Notes: generated by a model not told the origin, from the sequence alone. Counted from the first letter of the stretch, positions 35,643-45,070 are shown. The stretch is 64,000 bases of DNA from Bacteroidales bacterium (GCA_015060905.1 SUXQ01000001.1:159256-223255); one strand, 5' to 3'. Translations and numbers: made by a program.

Positions 35643-36719
35643 ATGACAACCTCGGTAACCATATATTCGATAAAGAATTTCTGCTGCGATGAATTTCTCA
35701 ACTATGCAGATATTCCCGGGCTTGAACTGAACTACTGCGCAGTGTCGAGCGAAGGTAACGCAGAATCTTGGTTTTTCTCGCGCAAAAATACATCAACCAC
35801 TCTCTTTTTGTTACAAAGGGTGCCCGAAGGATACGAACTGCACGTCGATAATCTTGCAGCTTACGACGATCTTAGACTGTTCCCCTACCTTGCCGACACA
35901 TTGACAAAATTTCTTGACGGCAATATTGCCGATGCGCCCGAAACATCATTATACAAAATTTTCGACGAAGAGTGGGTGGCAGATACTATTTCCGAAGAGA
36001 TTGCCATGCTTAAAGGTACCCTTTCCATTGTTCCGCAATATTACCCGTCACTGCCGACGATTGCCGGATGTTACGTGTCGTTGGACACCTTGCGTAACTT
36101 CGGAGTAAATTTATACTCCTCTACGCCACGCATTTATGGCTATGTACAATATGCCGTGCGCAGTAATTTGCTGCCTTGTGGCGAGCCGCTTACCCTGCCC
36201 GATACAGAAGAGACAATAGAAGTTGATATTCCGCAGCACACACCCGTGGGACGTGTAAAGTCGTGGCAGCTTGACGGTTGCGAAACATACGAAACTTATT
36301 CGCGCGAGGATGTAGAACTGCTGCTCGCCCTTGCCGATGAATATAGCAAAGGAAAAGCCTTACAAGGTGTTGTTCTTAATGACATTGGCACACTGTTTCA
36401 CGAGGGAGTGGGAGTACCTGTAAACGGTGAAAAGGCAATTTTCTGGTTCAAAGAGGCATTAAAGGCGGGGGATACTCTATACGCCCCCACAAATTTGGGC
36501 GACCTTTACCGCAAAGGCTGCGGGACTGTAAAACCCTCGTTGCAAGAAGCTCTAAAAGCATACAAATGTTCTTCCGACCCTTACGCTCACTACCGTATAG
36601 GACAAGCTTATGAAGAGGGGTGGACAACCGCGCCCGACATTCAAGAGGCTGTCAAATGGTACAAACGATCAGCCGACGTGGGGCATCATTTAGCCATTAA
36701 ACGCTTAAATAAGAATTAA
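35643..36719 (+). CDS. Sel1-repeat (TPR-like) protein
   Basis: Protein of 358 aa without a signal peptide. The first about 230 residues are of unknown family. The C-terminal 120 residues contain about three Sel1 repeats: IGTLFHEGVGVPVNGEKAIFWFKEA, TNLGDLYRKGCGTVKPSLQEALKAY and YRIGQAYEEGWTTAPDIQEAVKWYK, each described here by its core. Such repeats form helical scaffolds for protein-protein contacts. The genomic partner is the DUF4294 gene 9 bp upstream. No catalytic motif was seen. Confidence 0.78.
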   Translation: MTTSVTIYSIKNFCCDEFLNYADIPGLELNYCAVSSEGNAESWFFSRKNTSTTLFLLQRVPEGYELHVDNLAAYDDLRLFPYLADTLTKFLDGNIADAPETSLYKIFDEEWVADTISEEIAMLKGTLSIVPQYYPSLPTIAGCYVSLDTLRNFGVNLYSSTPRIYGYVQYAVRSNLLPCGEPLTLPDTEETIEVDIPQHTPVGRVKSWQLDGCETYETYSREDVELLLALADEYSKGKALQGVVLNDIGTLFHEGVGVPVNGEKAIFWFKEALKAGDTLYAPTNLGDLYRKGCGTVKPSLQEALKAYKCSSDPYAHYRIGQAYEEGWTTAPDIQEAVKWYKRSADVGHHLAIKRLNKN

Positions 36720-36801
36720 TCAACGTATTTCCTGCATAAGTTTTATACTATTTTTAAATGCTAATTTTGTTTAAACATGTGCAATATCCGAAAATTTTGT
36801 T

Positions 36802-36809
36802 TAAGTTTG
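36802..36809 (+). promoter_or_regulatory. -7 promoter element TAAGTTTG before the nucleoside kinase
   Basis: Matches TAnnTTTG and lies 37 bp upstream of the ATG. A second match, TAATTTTG at 36763-36770, is further upstream. Neither has a clear -33 TTTG. Confidence 0.35.
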
Positions 36810-36846
36810 CGAAAGTAGTTTCAATAATTTCTAAAAACGAACTGCC

Positions 36847-38490
36847 ATGGTAAGAATCTATTGCAAAAATAACGACACAACCACTCTTTTTCCTTCGGGT
36901 AGTACACTTTTGGAGATATACAATCATTTGGCATTGGATATTCCTTATGGTGCAGTGGCTGCGCGTGTGAACAATCAAGTGCTGGGACTTATGTATCGCG
37001 TTTATCGCAACAAAGACGTGGAATTTCTGAATATAACGTCGAAGGATGGAATGAAAATGTATGTTCGTTCGCTGACGTTTGTGATGATGAAGGCGATGAA
37101 CGAACTTTTTCCGGGGCGCACAGTGCGTTTCGAAAATCCTATTTCCAAAGGCTACTATTGCCGCATGGACGAGGAACTGAGCATTGAAGATGTTGAGGCT
37201 ATAAAGAAAAGCATGCTTAGCATTGTCGAACGTGATATTCCTTTCAAACGAGTGGAGTGCAGCACTCGCGAGGCAATTGATGTATTTTCCTCTATAGGTC
37301 GCGCAGACAAGGTACGTCTGCTCGAAACATACGGCTCGCTATATACAAGCTATTATATGCTCGAGGATTATATAGATTACTATTATGGCGGTCTTTTGCC
37401 CGGCACCGGCTATTTGAAACTTTTTGAAATAGAAAAGTTTGGCGACGGAGTGTTGCTTCGTGTGCCCAATCGCGAGACTCCTGTATCGCTCGAGGATAAA
37501 GTTCCGCAAGAGAAATTGCAGGAGCGTTTCGCCGAAAGGCATCAGTGGCAACAACTTATGGGTGTCGAAACTATTGGAGATTTTAACAAGGCTGTGATGA
37601 GCGGTCACGGAATAGACCTTGTAAATGTGTCCGAAGTTCTTCAGGAAAAGGCAATGACAAAGATTGCCGATGAAATATGCACTCGTGGCGCGAGGGTAGT
37701 GCTCATCGCCGGCCCCTCATCCTCGGGAAAGACAACATTCAGCAAACGCATAAGCATTCAGCTTATGGCTTGCGGGTTGCGTCCGGTGGCAATATCTTTG
37801 GATGATTATTTCCTTAATCGTACCGATACTCCCCGCAAAGAGGATGGTGACTATGATTTTGAGTCTATATACTCCATCGACCTTGATTTTTTCAATAAGC
37901 AACTGACACAGATTCTTGCCGGTGAAGAGGTGGAGCTGCCTCGTTATAATTTCCAGACGGGCGAGCGTGAGTTTAGGGGCAATAAGTTGAAACTCGAGCC
38001 TCAGATGGTGCTTGTGATTGAGGGCACTCATGGTCTTAACCCCATGCTGACGGCTCAGATTCCCGAAAAGGATAAATATCGCGTGTATGTGTCGGCACTG
38101 ACATCCATAAAGCTCGATTATCACAATTATATACCTACTTCGGACAATCGTCTGTTGCGTCGCATGCTGCGCGATTATAAATATCGTGGTTACTCGGCTG
38201 TGGAGACTATACAGCGTTGGCCGGACGTTCAGGCAGGCGAGGAGAAATGGATTTTCCCCTATCAAGAGAATGCCGATGCGATGTTTAACTCCTCTTTGCT
38301 ATACGAATTTGCAGTGCTCAAATGGAAAGTAGAGCCATTGCTCAGGGGAGTGCCCGAGAAACTTCCCGAGTATTCCGAGGCGCGAAGATTGTTGCGTTTT
38401 CTCGATTATGTTGTACCTTTGCAGGATGATGAACTGCCCCCAACCTCTGTGATACGCGAGTTTTTGGGCGGAAGCAGCTTCAAGTATTGA
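36847..38490 (+). CDS. Nucleoside (uridine-like) kinase with N-terminal TGS domain
   Basis: Cytoplasmic kinase of 547 aa. The N-terminal about 60 residues (VRIYCKNNDTTTLFPSGSTLLEI) look like a TGS domain, followed by a region similar to the editing-domain part of threonyl-tRNA synthetases. The C-terminal half is a P-loop kinase: GPSSSGKTTFSKR (about 289), then SLDDYFLNRTDTPRKEDGDYDFES, typical of uridine kinases. This fused architecture is usual in Bacteroidales and is annotated nucleoside kinase. rpoN follows after 13 bp. Precise substrate unproven. Confidence 0.88.
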   Translation: MVRIYCKNNDTTTLFPSGSTLLEIYNHLALDIPYGAVAARVNNQVLGLMYRVYRNKDVEFLNITSKDGMKMYVRSLTFVMMKAMNELFPGRTVRFENPISKGYYCRMDEELSIEDVEAIKKSMLSIVERDIPFKRVECSTREAIDVFSSIGRADKVRLLETYGSLYTSYYMLEDYIDYYYGGLLPGTGYLKLFEIEKFGDGVLLRVPNRETPVSLEDKVPQEKLQERFAERHQWQQLMGVETIGDFNKAVMSGHGIDLVNVSEVLQEKAMTKIADEICTRGARVVLIAGPSSSGKTTFSKRISIQLMACGLRPVAISLDDYFLNRTDTPRKEDGDYDFESIYSIDLDFFNKQLTQILAGEEVELPRYNFQTGEREFRGNKLKLEPQMVLVIEGTHGLNPMLTAQIPEKDKYRVYVSALTSIKLDYHNYIPTSDNRLLRRMLRDYKYRGYSAVETIQRWPDVQAGEEKWIFPYQENADAMFNSSLLYEFAVLKWKVEPLLRGVPEKLPEYSEARRLLRFLDYVVPLQDDELPPTSVIREFLGGSSFKY

Positions 38491-38503
38491 GAAACTGTAA
38501 AAT

Positions 38504-39946
38504 ATGGCAAATAAAAGTTCCAAGCAGAAATTAGTACAGTCGCAGGCACAGATACAGACTCTATCGCCTCAGCAGGTGCTTCTGGCCAGAATGTTAGAAC
38601 TTACCACTGTGGAAATGGAGGATAGGGTGCGTGGCGAGATTATAGATAATCCCGCCATAGAATCTGTCGCTCCCGAGAATGTAGGGCTTTTCGAGGAACA
38701 TGATTCTACGGAAATGCCCGATGCAAACTCTGCCGACGATTATAGGGTCGAGGATGATATTCCCGATTATTATGGTTGGGATTATCACTCCCGTCGGACA
38801 ACGGCTGTCGATATTCCAACCTCGGCCGACGTTTCCTTTGGCGAGAGTCTGCTGGAACAGTTGGGCGAACTTTCGCTTGACGAGAATGAGCGTCGCATAG
38901 GCGAATATCTTATAGGTTCGCTCGAAGAGGATGGCCTTCTTTACAAGTCTCTCGAAGAGATTTCCGATGAGCTTAATATTTATGGTGGAATGTATGTCCC
39001 CGAGGAGGAACTTGAAAGAGTGCTGAAAATGATTCAAGCGTTCGACCCATCGGGAATAGGGGCCCGCTCGTTGCAAGAGTGTCTTTTGCTTCAGATTGCC
39101 CGCAACGACGATGGCGAGAGCAAGGAACTGCAACGTAGAATAATAGAAGAGGCGTACGATGATTTTTCGCGCAGACGATGGGATATTCTGCCCGAGAAAC
39201 TGAATATTGACGAGGAGCAGTGCAAGGCTGCAATAGCCGAAATTGTAAAGTTGAATCCTCGTCCCGGCGCGTCGCTCAGCGAGACACTCGGGCAGAGCCG
39301 CCAGCAGATAGTACCCGACTTTACGATAGAGATTAACGGCGAATATATAACTATTTCCTCGAGCACCAGCATGCTGCCCGAATTGCGCGTCAGCAATGAA
39401 TATTGCAATATGCTCGACGAGCAGACGAAGAGCGGCTCGGCCGAGAGTAAGACTGCGGCCCTTTTTCTGAAACAGAAAATAGAGTCGGCAAAAAATTTCA
39501 TAAGTGCCGTAAAACAGCGCGAGCAGACACTTATTCGTACCATCGAGGCAATAGTCGATTTTCAGCGAGAGTTTCTTCTCGGTGGCGGCGACGAATCGTT
39601 GCTCAGGCCCATGATACTCGATGATATTGCCCGTAAATGCGGATACGATATTTCCACCGTATCGCGTGTGAGCAACAACAGATACGTTCAACTGCCTTGG
39701 GGGGTGTTTCCGTTGAAATATTTCTTCAGCGATGGAGTGACTACAGCCGACGGTGGGGAAAAATCTGTTCGTGAACTTTACAAATGTCTGCAAGAACTTG
39801 TTGATAATGAAGATAAAAATAATCCCTTGACCGATGGTGAACTTATGGAAAAGCTTCAACTGCAAGGGTTTACGATGGCGCGTCGTACGGTTGCAAAATA
39901 CCGAGAGTCGTTGCATATTCCCGTCGCGCGTCTCAGAAAAGAGTAA
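38504..39946 (+). CDS. rpoN: RNA polymerase sigma-54 factor
   Basis: Alternative sigma factor of 480 aa. Region I is the Gln-rich start (SQAQIQTLSPQQVLLARMLELT), the core-binding domain spans the middle, and the RpoN box ARRTVAKYRE lies at about residues 459-468, needed for -24 recognition. It needs an AAA+ activator, none of which is encoded in this window. It lies between the nucleoside kinase (13 bp upstream) and purE (21 bp downstream), an arrangement I regard as ordinary chromosomal context. Confidence 0.95.
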   Translation: MANKSSKQKLVQSQAQIQTLSPQQVLLARMLELTTVEMEDRVRGEIIDNPAIESVAPENVGLFEEHDSTEMPDANSADDYRVEDDIPDYYGWDYHSRRTTAVDIPTSADVSFGESLLEQLGELSLDENERRIGEYLIGSLEEDGLLYKSLEEISDELNIYGGMYVPEEELERVLKMIQAFDPSGIGARSLQECLLLQIARNDDGESKELQRRIIEEAYDDFSRRRWDILPEKLNIDEEQCKAAIAEIVKLNPRPGASLSETLGQSRQQIVPDFTIEINGEYITISSSTSMLPELRVSNEYCNMLDEQTKSGSAESKTAALFLKQKIESAKNFISAVKQREQTLIRTIEAIVDFQREFLLGGGDESLLRPMILDDIARKCGYDISTVSRVSNNRYVQLPWGVFPLKYFFSDGVTTADGGEKSVRELYKCLQELVDNEDKNNPLTDGELMEKLQLQGFTMARRTVAKYRESLHIPVARLRKE

Positions 39947-39967
39947 TATTATTTAAAATAACAGAAT

Positions 39968-40474
39968 ATGAAAGCTATTGTAAGTGTGATAATGGGAAGT
40001 ACATCCGACCTTCCTGTAATGAAAAAAGCGACAGATTTTCTTAACGAAATGCAGATACCTTTCGAGGTTAATGCCCTTTCGGCGCATCGTACACCCGAGG
40101 CGGTAGAGACTTTTGCCAAAGGTGCAAAAGAGCGTGGCATTAAAGTGATAATTGCTGCGGCAGGAATGGCGGCTCATTTGCCGGGAGTGATTGCCGCAAG
40201 TACCACATTGCCGGTAATAGGCGTGCCCATAAACAGTACTCTCGACGGAATGGACGCACTGCTTGCGATAGTGCAAATGCCTCCCGGAATTCCTGTTGCG
40301 ACGGTAGGTGTCAATGCCTCGCTCAACGCTGCTATTCTCGCAGTGGAAATGCTCGCTCTTGCCGATAATGAACTTGCCGAGCGTCTGGCGGCTTATAAAG
40401 AGAATCTTAAGAAAAAGATAGAAAAGGCTAACGAGGACCTGAAAGGATTGGAGTATGAGTATAAGACAAACTAA
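39968..40474 (+). CDS. purE: N5-carboxyaminoimidazole ribonucleotide mutase
   Basis: Class I PurE of 168 aa, catalysing a step of purine biosynthesis (N5-CAIR to CAIR). Signature features: [13 protein letters not shown] at the N-terminus, the catalytic SAHRTPE loop (about residues 37-43), [14 protein letters not shown] and [19 protein letters not shown]. Its last 20 bases overlap the start of ispG in another frame, suggesting coupled translation of the two. Confidence 0.96.
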   Translation: MKAIVSVIMGSTSDLPVMKKATDFLNEMQIPFEVNALSAHRTPEAVETFAKGAKERGIKVIIAAAGMAAHLPGVIAASTTLPVIGVPINSTLDGMDALLAIVQMPPGIPVATVGVNASLNAAILAVEMLALADNELAERLAAYKENLKKKIEKANEDLKGLEYEYKTN

Positions 40475-42242
40475 TCCCAACCTGTTTAATTATAAACGTC
40501 GCGCGACCGTTCCCGTTCGTGTGGGTGGGATGATGCTCGGTGGCGAGTTTCCTGTTCGTGTGCAATCAATGACAAACACCTCCACGATGGACACCGAGGG
40601 TAGTGTCGCGCAGATAATGCGCATTGTGGAGCGTGGCGGAGAGCTTGTGCGCCTGACTACTCAGGGTAGCCGCGAGGCGGTGAATCTCGGGGCTATAAAA
40701 GAGAGCGCGGCAAAGGTCGGTTGCAATGTTCCGCTTGTTGCTGACGTGCATTTTAATGCCTCTGTTGCTGACGTTGCCGCCCGATACGCAGACAAGGTGA
40801 GGGTGAATCCCGGAAATTATGTCGATACTGCGCGTACATTCAAGTATATAGAATACACCGACGAGGAGTATGCTCGCGAACTTGAGCGTTTGAGCGAGAG
40901 GTTTACGGCTTTTCTTGCCCTGTGCAAGGAGCAGGGTAAGGCTATACGTGTGGGGGTGAATCACGGTTCTCTCTCGGACAGAATAATGAGCCGTTACGGT
41001 GATACGCCCGAGGGGGTGGTCGAGTCGTGCATGGAATTTCTGCGTATATGCCGTCGCGAGAATTTCGACAATGTTGTTGTATCGATAAAGACAAGTAATA
41101 CTCCCATAATGGTTACTACCGTCCGCCTGCTTAACAGTGTGATGGCGTCAGAGGGTATTTCTTATCCTCTGCATCTTGGGGTAACCGAGGCGGGTGACGC
41201 CGAGGATGGTCGTATAAAGAGTGCAGTGGGCATCGGCGCGCTTCTTGCCGACGGAATAGGTGACACGGTGCGTGTCTCTCTTGCCGAGGCTCCCGAGAAT
41301 GAGATTCCTGTGGCAAAGGAGCTTGTAAATTATATATCTTCGCGTGCAGGGCACGATGTTATTGATGCTGTTGCTGTCGATGCGTTTGACTATATTAACC
41401 CCAAGCATCGCGATAGTATTGTTGTTGCGGGGGTGGGTGGCGATAATCCTCCTGTGGTTGTTTCCGGCTTTTTCGAGGACGCGGGTGGCGACCTTGCTCC
41501 CGATTTTATAGTTGAAGGCTCTGTTCTTAAGAGTGGCAATGAATGTTACTCTGTTGTTACGGTGGATAATTTGCCTGCCATTGAAAATGGCAAAAGTTTC
41601 TTCCTGAAATTGAAATATGGACAGTTGGACGAAGATATTCTCGGGTATTTGAAAAGTACACCCTCTTGTGTGGTCGTTGCCGAGAGTGACCATGTTAATC
41701 CTGTTGGCGAACTTCGTGCCCTTGTGCATAAATTGTGGATGTCGGGCGTTAAAGTGCCTGTGGTTGTCCGCAGATGTTACTCAGAGGATAATATAGAAAG
41801 CCTCAGAATAAAAGCTGCTGCCGACTTTGGTGTTCTTCTCATTGACGGCCTTGTTGATGGTGTGTGGATAGAAAATGCCGGAATTTCGGCGTGCGAAATT
41901 AACAATCTTGCGTTTGGAATTTTGCAGGCTACTCGTTTGCGTATCAGTAAGACCGAGTATATAGCTTGTCCCGGATGCGGACGCACAATGTACGACCTTC
42001 AGGGTACGTTGGGCAAAATTAAAGCAGCCACGGCCCATCTTAAAGGGCTGAAGATAGGTGTTATGGGCTGTATTGTAAATGGTCCCGGAGAAATGGCCGA
42101 TGCTGACTATGGTTATGTGGGAGCGGCTCGTGGAAAGGTTAGTCTTTACCGTCGCAAGGAGTGTGTCGAAAAGAATATTCCCGAGGACGAGGCTATAGGG
42201 CGTCTTTTGGAACTTATCGAGCGTGACAGAGGGCGTGTTTAA
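40455..42242 (+). CDS. ispG: 4-hydroxy-3-methylbut-2-enyl diphosphate synthase, large form
   Basis: Iron-sulfur enzyme of the MEP isoprenoid pathway, converting methylerythritol cyclodiphosphate to HMBPP. At 595 aa it is the long three-domain form found in Bacteroidetes and plants: a TIM barrel with VQSMTNTSTMDTE at the N-terminus, an inserted middle domain, and a C-terminal cluster domain with CPGCGRTMYD and MGCIVNGPGEMADADYGYVG, which supply the 4Fe-4S cysteines. The start (40455) lies inside purE. A 20-bp hairpin directly after the stop ends the transcript. Confidence 0.97.
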   Translation: MSIRQTNPNLFNYKRRATVPVRVGGMMLGGEFPVRVQSMTNTSTMDTEGSVAQIMRIVERGGELVRLTTQGSREAVNLGAIKESAAKVGCNVPLVADVHFNASVADVAARYADKVRVNPGNYVDTARTFKYIEYTDEEYARELERLSERFTAFLALCKEQGKAIRVGVNHGSLSDRIMSRYGDTPEGVVESCMEFLRICRRENFDNVVVSIKTSNTPIMVTTVRLLNSVMASEGISYPLHLGVTEAGDAEDGRIKSAVGIGALLADGIGDTVRVSLAEAPENEIPVAKELVNYISSRAGHDVIDAVAVDAFDYINPKHRDSIVVAGVGGDNPPVVVSGFFEDAGGDLAPDFIVEGSVLKSGNECYSVVTVDNLPAIENGKSFFLKLKYGQLDEDILGYLKSTPSCVVVAESDHVNPVGELRALVHKLWMSGVKVPVVVRRCYSEDNIESLRIKAAADFGVLLIDGLVDGVWIENAGISACEINNLAFGILQATRLRISKTEYIACPGCGRTMYDLQGTLGKIKAATAHLKGLKIGVMGCIVNGPGEMADADYGYVGAARGKVSLYRRKECVEKNIPEDEAIGRLLELIERDRGRV

Positions 42243-42243
42243 A

Positions 42244-42286
42244 AAAATAAAACTACTCGGCTATCATAGCCGAGTAGTTTTATTTT
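42244..42286. terminator. Terminator after ispG, perfect 20-bp stem
   Basis: Arms at 42244-42263 and 42267-42286, loop TCA, with A-rich start and T-rich end. It directly follows the ispG stop and works in both directions. Confidence 0.92.
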
Positions 42287-42305
42287 AGGTACTTTGCGTC
42301 TGTTT

Positions 42306-42398
42306 CTATACAAAATAGTTGATGTATATTAAATACAGAATAACGGCTATGGCTGTTATTACGATGCTCTTGACTATATAATATAATAGTGATTTCAT
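42306..42398 (-). CDS. Putative 30-aa single-helix membrane microprotein
   Basis: An ATG at 42398 opens a 30-codon frame ending at a TAG at 42306. It encodes a short basic start (MKSLLYYIVK) and a continuous hydrophobic helix (SIVITAIAVILYLIYINYFV). The composition is that of a small membrane protein and it sits between two terminators (42244-42286 and 42426-42458), which would make it a separate transcription unit. No family is recognised and random occurrence cannot be excluded. Conservation in related genomes would decide. Confidence 0.35.
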   Translation of the reverse strand: MKSLLYYIVKSIVITAIAVILYLIYINYFV

Positions 42399-42425
42399 AT
42401 TCTTGATTATTATTTGTTAAAAGCA

Positions 42426-42458
42426 AAGAGGTTGCCAACATCTGTCGGACAACCTCTT
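42426..42458 (-). terminator. Terminator of the ferredoxin gene
   Basis: Nine-bp stem AAGAGGTTG (42426-42434) with CAACCTCTT (42450-42458), 15-nt loop, followed on the minus strand by a U-rich tract. It begins about 54 bp after the ferredoxin stop. Confidence 0.7.
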
Positions 42459-42511
42459 GTAGCTCCTTTTCGGAAATAAATTCTCACGTGTATTTTGCAC
42501 GTTGCATGAAT

Positions 42512-42679
42512 TTATCCCTCATGTATAGCCTCTGAGGGGCATACACCTGCGCAACTGCCGCAATCGATGCACAATTCGGGGTCGATTGAATACTTATCGC
42601 CTTCAGAGATTGCACCCTGAGGACATTCGTCGATACATGTACCGCATGCTACGCAGTCGTCAGAAATTACATAAGCCAT
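42512..42679 (-). CDS. 2[4Fe-4S] ferredoxin
   Basis: Small cytoplasmic electron carrier of 55 aa with two classical cluster motifs: CVACGTCIDECPQG and CIDCGSCAGVCPSEA, each CxxCxxCxxxCP. It has no leader or extension, so it is a clostridial-type ferredoxin. The start at 42679 (MAYVISDDC) is chosen since the upstream extension to 42715 is non-conserved in character. In anaerobes it could serve pyruvate oxidoreductase, hydrogenase and also radical SAM activases such as that at 5457-6209, but this link is inferred. Confidence 0.96.
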   Translation of the reverse strand: MAYVISDDCVACGTCIDECPQGAISEGDKYSIDPELCIDCGSCAGVCPSEAIHEG

Positions 42680-42712
42680 AGTTGTATAAATTTTATTGGT
42701 TATAAACTTCCA

Positions 42713-42720
42713 CAAAAATA
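42713..42720 (-). promoter_or_regulatory. -7 promoter element TATTTTTG for ferredoxin
   Basis: Read on the minus strand it is TATTTTTG, matching TAnnTTTG, 34 bp upstream of the ATG. No convincing -33 element. The same ten bases (CTATTTTTGT) occur at 52827-52836, 75 bp upstream of frr, where they may play the same role. Confidence 0.4.
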
Positions 42721-42808
42721 GTGTATTTATTATAGATGCGAGAGTAAATTAGCTATTTTAACATTTGTTAATGTGGACAGACACCCTCTTTTGTATTATT
42801 GTTATATG

Positions 42809-43510
42809 TTATTCAAAGTAGAAAGAGAGTACAATCATCTTTGTAACAGCCTTATCAACCGAGTCGGTAAACTTTTTTAAATTTTCGTCGAGCAGGTCAC
42901 TGCGGTCTTTGTTAAGAACATCCAACAGGCTGAAACAGAATTTAAGTTCGGGAATCAGTTTAAAGAAGGGCATATAAAAGTCGCAGCCTACTCCTACCTC
43001 TACCATAAAATCAAATTTTTTCATCAGCAGTTGTCGCTGTTTCTTTACGGTAAGGTCGAGCATAGGGTTTACGCCGGCCATTATATAGGGCCTGTAATTG
43101 TTGAAACGTTGCGCCGAAAATTTCAAGTCCAATGGCAGCGACATATAGGTCGATTTTATTTGCTGACGTTCTTTATTGCCGCTGTTGAATTCTCGGAAAA
43201 CAACCTGCTTTTCGCCGAAGTGCAATGTTGGCACCAAGCGTAGCGCAAGGTGTGAGTTTATTCTGAGGTCGGCCAGCACTCCCACGCTGAATCCCGGATT
43301 ATAGGCCGATACGTCGGCGTACCACTGCTCGCCGTCGGCGGTAATAAAGCCATTGTTTGCTAATTCCATATCCTGAGCATGCAGGCCAAAGAAAAATCCG
43401 TAGTGCAGTCGTCGGAAATCTATGTATGGTCTGTTCTGTACTTTGCGTTCCTGTGCCATCGACAGCAACGGAAAGACTATAAGTGCAATTATGGCTAATA
43501 GTTTTTTCAT
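42809..43510 (-). CDS. porT: PorT-like outer-membrane beta-barrel protein (type IX secretion)
   Basis: Protein of 233 aa with a signal peptide (ending LLSMAQ) and a C-terminal Phe-containing barrel strand (IVLSFYFE). The segment RPYIDFRRLHYGFFFGLHAQDMEL after the leader, read as two parts, and the later YRPYIMAGVNPMLDLT fit the PorT/SprT family, which is needed for export of C-terminally tagged proteins through the type IX secretion system. Length is close to the known about 240 aa. The start at 43510 is chosen for the signal peptide. The truncated leucine-rich-repeat protein at 61331-62442 has a sorting-tail-like end, consistent with such a system. Confidence 0.7.
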   Translation of the reverse strand: MKKLLAIIALIVFPLLSMAQERKVQNRPYIDFRRLHYGFFFGLHAQDMELANNGFITADGEQWYADVSAYNPGFSVGVLADLRINSHLALRLVPTLHFGEKQVVFREFNSGNKERQQIKSTYMSLPLDLKFSAQRFNNYRPYIMAGVNPMLDLTVKKQRQLLMKKFDFMVEVGVGCDFYMPFFKLIPELKFCFSLLDVLNKDRSDLLDENLKKFTDSVDKAVTKMIVLSFYFE

Positions 43511-43591
43511 TCTTTTTATATAAACGACCAAAGGACCTAAATATTGTGAAGCGCGGTAAATTGGTCGGGTATTAAGGGGTGTTGTAAGGTG

Positions 43592-44779
43592 CTACTTTAT
43601 AGGTTTAAGCACGCACATAGCTTCCATCAGCATGCATCCCGTAATGTGGGGCGTAAGTGAAACGTGGTCGTCGTTCGCAGGTGTTTGCCACCAATTACCG
43701 GCGTACAGTTTGGTATCCTTGTTTATACCATTTTCGGCCATAGTTGTAGCCAGATGGGTTATATAATTGTGGAATTTTATGCGTGTGGTCTTGTCAAGAT
43801 TCTCTTCGTTTATGAGCTTTACAAAGTAGCGAAAGAATATGCCATGGAAAAGTCCTCCATCGCCATTTGTGGCGTTGTCAAGAACGCCTTTGTTGCGGGA
43901 CATTTTATCTATTACATAGTTTGCTGCCAAGGTCGCATCGGCAAGATATTGCTTGTCGCCTGTGATAAGATACAGTTCGTGTGCCGCTCCCAGAAAGGTT
44001 CCTATATTGTATGTAAATATCCAATTTTTCTGAATATCTCCCCGGCTGTTTATATTATCGTAAACGGCACCTGTCTTTTTATCGAAAAGGGTGTTCTTTT
44101 CCCAAGAATAAATTTTTATAGCTTCGTTCAGATAGGCCTCTCTCTTTTTCCCGTTTTTCAGTTTCGCCTTATTATAAAATCTATAAAGACGTGCGGCAAT
44201 CAATGCTGCCGGACCGTTGGAACAGGCATTCTTTGACTTATCAACGTCTGTTTTCCACGTAATTCCGCCGTACCAAGGTGATTCATCTTCGGGTCCCCAC
44301 GTTGTCCAAATATAATCGTCATACATCTGGCGGGCTTTCTCTATATATAATTTCTTTCCGGTGCTCTCCCACATACGAATCTGTGTAAGTGCCATCCACT
44401 CCATGTCATCGACAAATACGTTCCACCAAGGGTCTTTGGGGTTCATTTTTCGTGCGAAATTATATTTGGGTGCACCTTGCCACCAAAGTGGATATATTTT
44501 TTTATACTTTTTATCTCCTGTACGCAAATAAGCATCTATTATAACATCCATCGCATGTGCCTGAGGCCAATAATGGTCGGTTTTCAGGTCGGCAAGATGG
44601 CTTTTGTAATTGAAATAGTAACGTGTAGGGTAGTCCTTGAAACTTGCTCCCCAAAAATTCTCAATAAGCGCTTGCGCCATTCCTTCGGCCATATTGTTCC
44701 AATAGGCTTTGTCTTTTTGTGCAATGGAAATGGTTGAGATACAACATATGAATAAAAATGTTATAATTCTTCTCATCAT
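43592..44779 (-). CDS. Glycoside hydrolase family 76 protein (alpha-1,6-mannanase-like), secreted
   Basis: Secreted enzyme of 395 aa (signal peptide ending SISIAQ). The (alpha/alpha)6-barrel fold and the conserved catalytic pair D124-D125 in WWNVFVDDMEWMAL mark GH76, whose members cleave alpha-1,6-mannan, for example in yeast cell walls. Other marks are NFWGASFKDYPTRYYFNYK at the N-terminus and THLATTMAENG near the C-terminus. There is no SusC/SusD pair nearby, so this is not a full polysaccharide locus. Its upstream region contains two copies of a 65-bp promoter-like unit. Confidence 0.85.
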   Translation of the reverse strand: MMRRIITFLFICCISTISIAQKDKAYWNNMAEGMAQALIENFWGASFKDYPTRYYFNYKSHLADLKTDHYWPQAHAMDVIIDAYLRTGDKKYKKIYPLWWQGAPKYNFARKMNPKDPWWNVFVDDMEWMALTQIRMWESTGKKLYIEKARQMYDDYIWTTWGPEDESPWYGGITWKTDVDKSKNACSNGPAALIAARLYRFYNKAKLKNGKKREAYLNEAIKIYSWEKNTLFDKKTGAVYDNINSRGDIQKNWIFTYNIGTFLGAAHELYLITGDKQYLADATLAANYVIDKMSRNKGVLDNATNGDGGLFHGIFFRYFVKLINEENLDKTTRIKFHNYITHLATTMAENGINKDTKLYAGNWWQTPANDDHVSLTPHITGCMLMEAMCVLKPIK

Positions 44780-44835
44780 AATAATAGAATTTATAGTTTC
44801 TACAAATATATAGAAAGGCGAGTGAAGAAAAAAAT

Positions 44836-44983
44836 AAGTTTACTTGATTTTTTTATTCCGAGCCGCATCCTATGTTCGAGATTTATCTCAAATATAGTTA
44901 CAAACGAGCGATAAATATCAAGTTTACTTGATATTTATCACAGCGAGTGTCGTCTATGTTCGATTTTAATCAAATATAGTTAC
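44836..44983 (-). promoter_or_regulatory. Duplicated promoter/operator unit upstream of GH76 gene
   Basis: Two imperfect copies (44836-44901 and 44920-44983), each opening with AAGTTTACTTGAT and closing with CAAATATAGTTAC. Read on the minus strand, each closing block contains TATATTTG, which matches the -7 promoter consensus. A 30-bp palindrome (arms GATAAATATCAAG, 44910-44922 and 44927-44939) straddles the junction. The two units could be alternative promoters with an operator between them. The stretch 44780-45087 contains no gene. Confidence 0.5.
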
Positions 44984-45007
44984 CTTTTCGCCAAAAAGAG
45001 CATAAAA

Positions 45008-45070
45008 AACAGAGAGTAGTCAAAGATAAGTGACTTTCATGCACTTATACTTTGACTACCCTCTGTTTCA
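45008..45070 (-). terminator. Long hairpin terminator of the lipoprotein gene
   Basis: The two sides pair almost throughout: AAACAGAG, GTAGTCAAAG and ATAAGTG on the left with their complements on the right. On the minus strand a run of six U follows. It begins about 18 bp after the stop of the lipoprotein gene. Confidence 0.85.

Noticed and set aside
38594-39916. 440-aa minus-strand frame inside rpoN
   Set aside because: Antisense shadow; rpoN has its RpoN box and region I intact.
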